Source of the DNA: Candidatus Zixiibacteriota bacterium
GTDB lineage: Bacteria > Zixibacteria > MSB-5A5 > GN15 > PGXB01
Reading direction: 5' to 3'
DNA: 5,504 nucleotides
Assembly (NCBI GenBank): GCA_026397495.1
Contig: JAPLUS010000215.1
Location: 1-5,504, forward strand
The first letter of the stretch is position 1. Each line of letters starts with the position of its first letter. A model generated the notes under the pieces. It did no database searches, had not been told where the DNA came from, and worked only from the letters and a program-made list of their open reading frames with translations. Position numbers and translations under genes: made by a program. Below, one piece after another: positions 4,926 to 5,504 of this stretch.

Positions 4926-5504
4926 GGGGCGAATACTGAATTTCTGTTTGCTGTTGATAATATATTGCTGAAATTTTTTCCTTAATTCTTCGGGAAGTTT
5001 CTCTCCTAGATAAAACTCTTTATAAAGAATATTCCCGTCCAGTATAAAGCATTCATCCAATCCGGCCTCTCTGGTCAAAAGGGAGATTTCCAAATAGGCC
5101 ACCTCATCATTAGTTTTTGTAGGGAAGGCTTCGGTAGCTCCCGATAAAGACAATTTTACATGGCCATTGGGGGCGTCCAGACGGTTAATATCAACTTCCT
5201 TCATAAACCTGATAATATCTTCCTTTAAGGCTTCTATCTCAGAAGCCATTACTTTCTTCTCACCACTCAGTTTCAGATATCGCTCTGCCAATTCCCGGCC
5301 TCTATCTTTGTCAAATTCCACCACCAGGTCACTTTCGATAGCCACTCGATGCCGTTTCGCCGGACAAAGTTTATAATAGATACACCAATTGCAGATCGCC
5401 GATTCATTCGTTGAATAATTGTCCTCCCTTTGGACCCGTTCCATTTCCAAAATATTCTGAAAGGTACGATATCTGATTTCTTCCAACTTATCTTTATCCA
5501 TTAT
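4908..5504 (-). CDS. RecB/Cas4-like PD-(D/E)XK nuclease, C-terminal part (enters from right edge)
   Basis: The frame is open through the right edge: the codon before the first visible Met (5501) is ATA and no ribosome-binding site can be judged, so this is treated as an internal segment. Counting from that Met, residues 6-26 form a helix leading to AICNWCIYYKLCPA, where Cys37, Cys40 and Cys46 make the C-x2-C-x5-C group that ends the iron-sulfur-cluster nuclease domain of the RecB/AddB/Cas4 family (PDDEXK_1 type). In that family the first cluster cysteine and the catalytic Asp/Glu/Lys motifs lie N-terminal, here outside the window, so activity cannot be judged. After the cluster come about 150 more residues: a charged helix (about 68-102, GRELAERYLKLSGEKK and on, probable coiled coil), a short beta segment (about 107-120) and a helical end (about 165-185, KLPEELRKKFQQYI). 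The role is probably DNA end processing or repair; a defence or CRISPR role is not supported by the neighbours. Confidence 0.8.
   Translation of the reverse strand: MMDKDKLEEIRYRTFQNILEMERVQREDNYSTNESAICNWCIYYKLCPAKRHRVAIESDLVVEFDKDRGRELAERYLKLSGEKKVMASEIEALKEDIIRFMKEVDINRLDAPNGHVKLSLSGATEAFPTKTNDEVAYLEISLLTREAGLDECFILDGNILYKEFYLGEKLPEELRKKFQQYIINSKQKFSIRPHYKNQ

Noticed and set aside
4908..5504. Reading the nuclease fragment as part of a CRISPR-Cas locus because of its Cas4-like cysteines
   Set aside because: There is no repeat array or other cas gene in the window, and the same cysteine group occurs in RecB/AddB-type repair nucleases.

Overview
The window looks like ordinary chromosome from a Gram-negative-type bacterium with moderate-to-low GC. 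It contains a PEP-CTERM surface protein, a TPR lipoprotein with a signal peptidase II-type N-terminus, and a secreted cohesin-like protein of a style I associate with the Fibrobacteres-Chlorobi-Bacteroidetes side of the tree, candidate phylum Zixibacteria or relatives. That placement is inference from protein style only; no rRNA or marker gene is present. I see no phage, insertion sequence, CRISPR array, tRNA or rRNA.

Layout from left to right. Positions 1-861, minus strand: start of a potassium-pump operon, kdpF (complete, 28 codons) followed by kdpA (first 255 residues, running off the left edge). Positions 862-1782: a 921-base, increasingly AT-rich intergenic region between divergent genes with no convincing gene. 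It holds the presumed kdp control region, a tandem GACCGTG repeat, a hairpin-forming element (1191-1236) and, next to the right-hand gene, a near-consensus sigma-54 (-24/-12) promoter at 1692-1707 with possible upstream activator sites. Positions 1783-2556, plus strand: a 257-residue exported protein ending in a PEP-CTERM sorting signal, closed by a strong intrinsic terminator (2579-2610). Positions 2717-4857, plus strand: a probable two-gene operon of a TPR lipoprotein and a small secreted cohesin-like protein, closed by a second strong terminator (4879-4909). Positions 4908-5504, minus strand: the C-terminal part of a RecB/Cas4-like nuclease that converges on that terminator and enters from the right edge.

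Functionally the window joins three unrelated units: potassium scavenging (Kdp), cell-surface or matrix proteins (PEP-CTERM protein; TPR lipoprotein plus cohesin-like protein), and DNA processing (nuclease). The best-supported regulatory link is the sigma-54 promoter in front of the PEP-CTERM gene, which agrees with the known association of exosortase/PEP-CTERM systems with the PrsK/PrsR two-component system and RpoN. No exosortase is in the window, so sorting would depend on one encoded elsewhere. I found no clear evidence of a wholly new system. The points most worth following are the sigma-54 promoter with its phased upstream motifs, the two-storey inverted repeat at the convergent 3' ends, and the long domain after the iron-sulfur cysteines of the nuclease.
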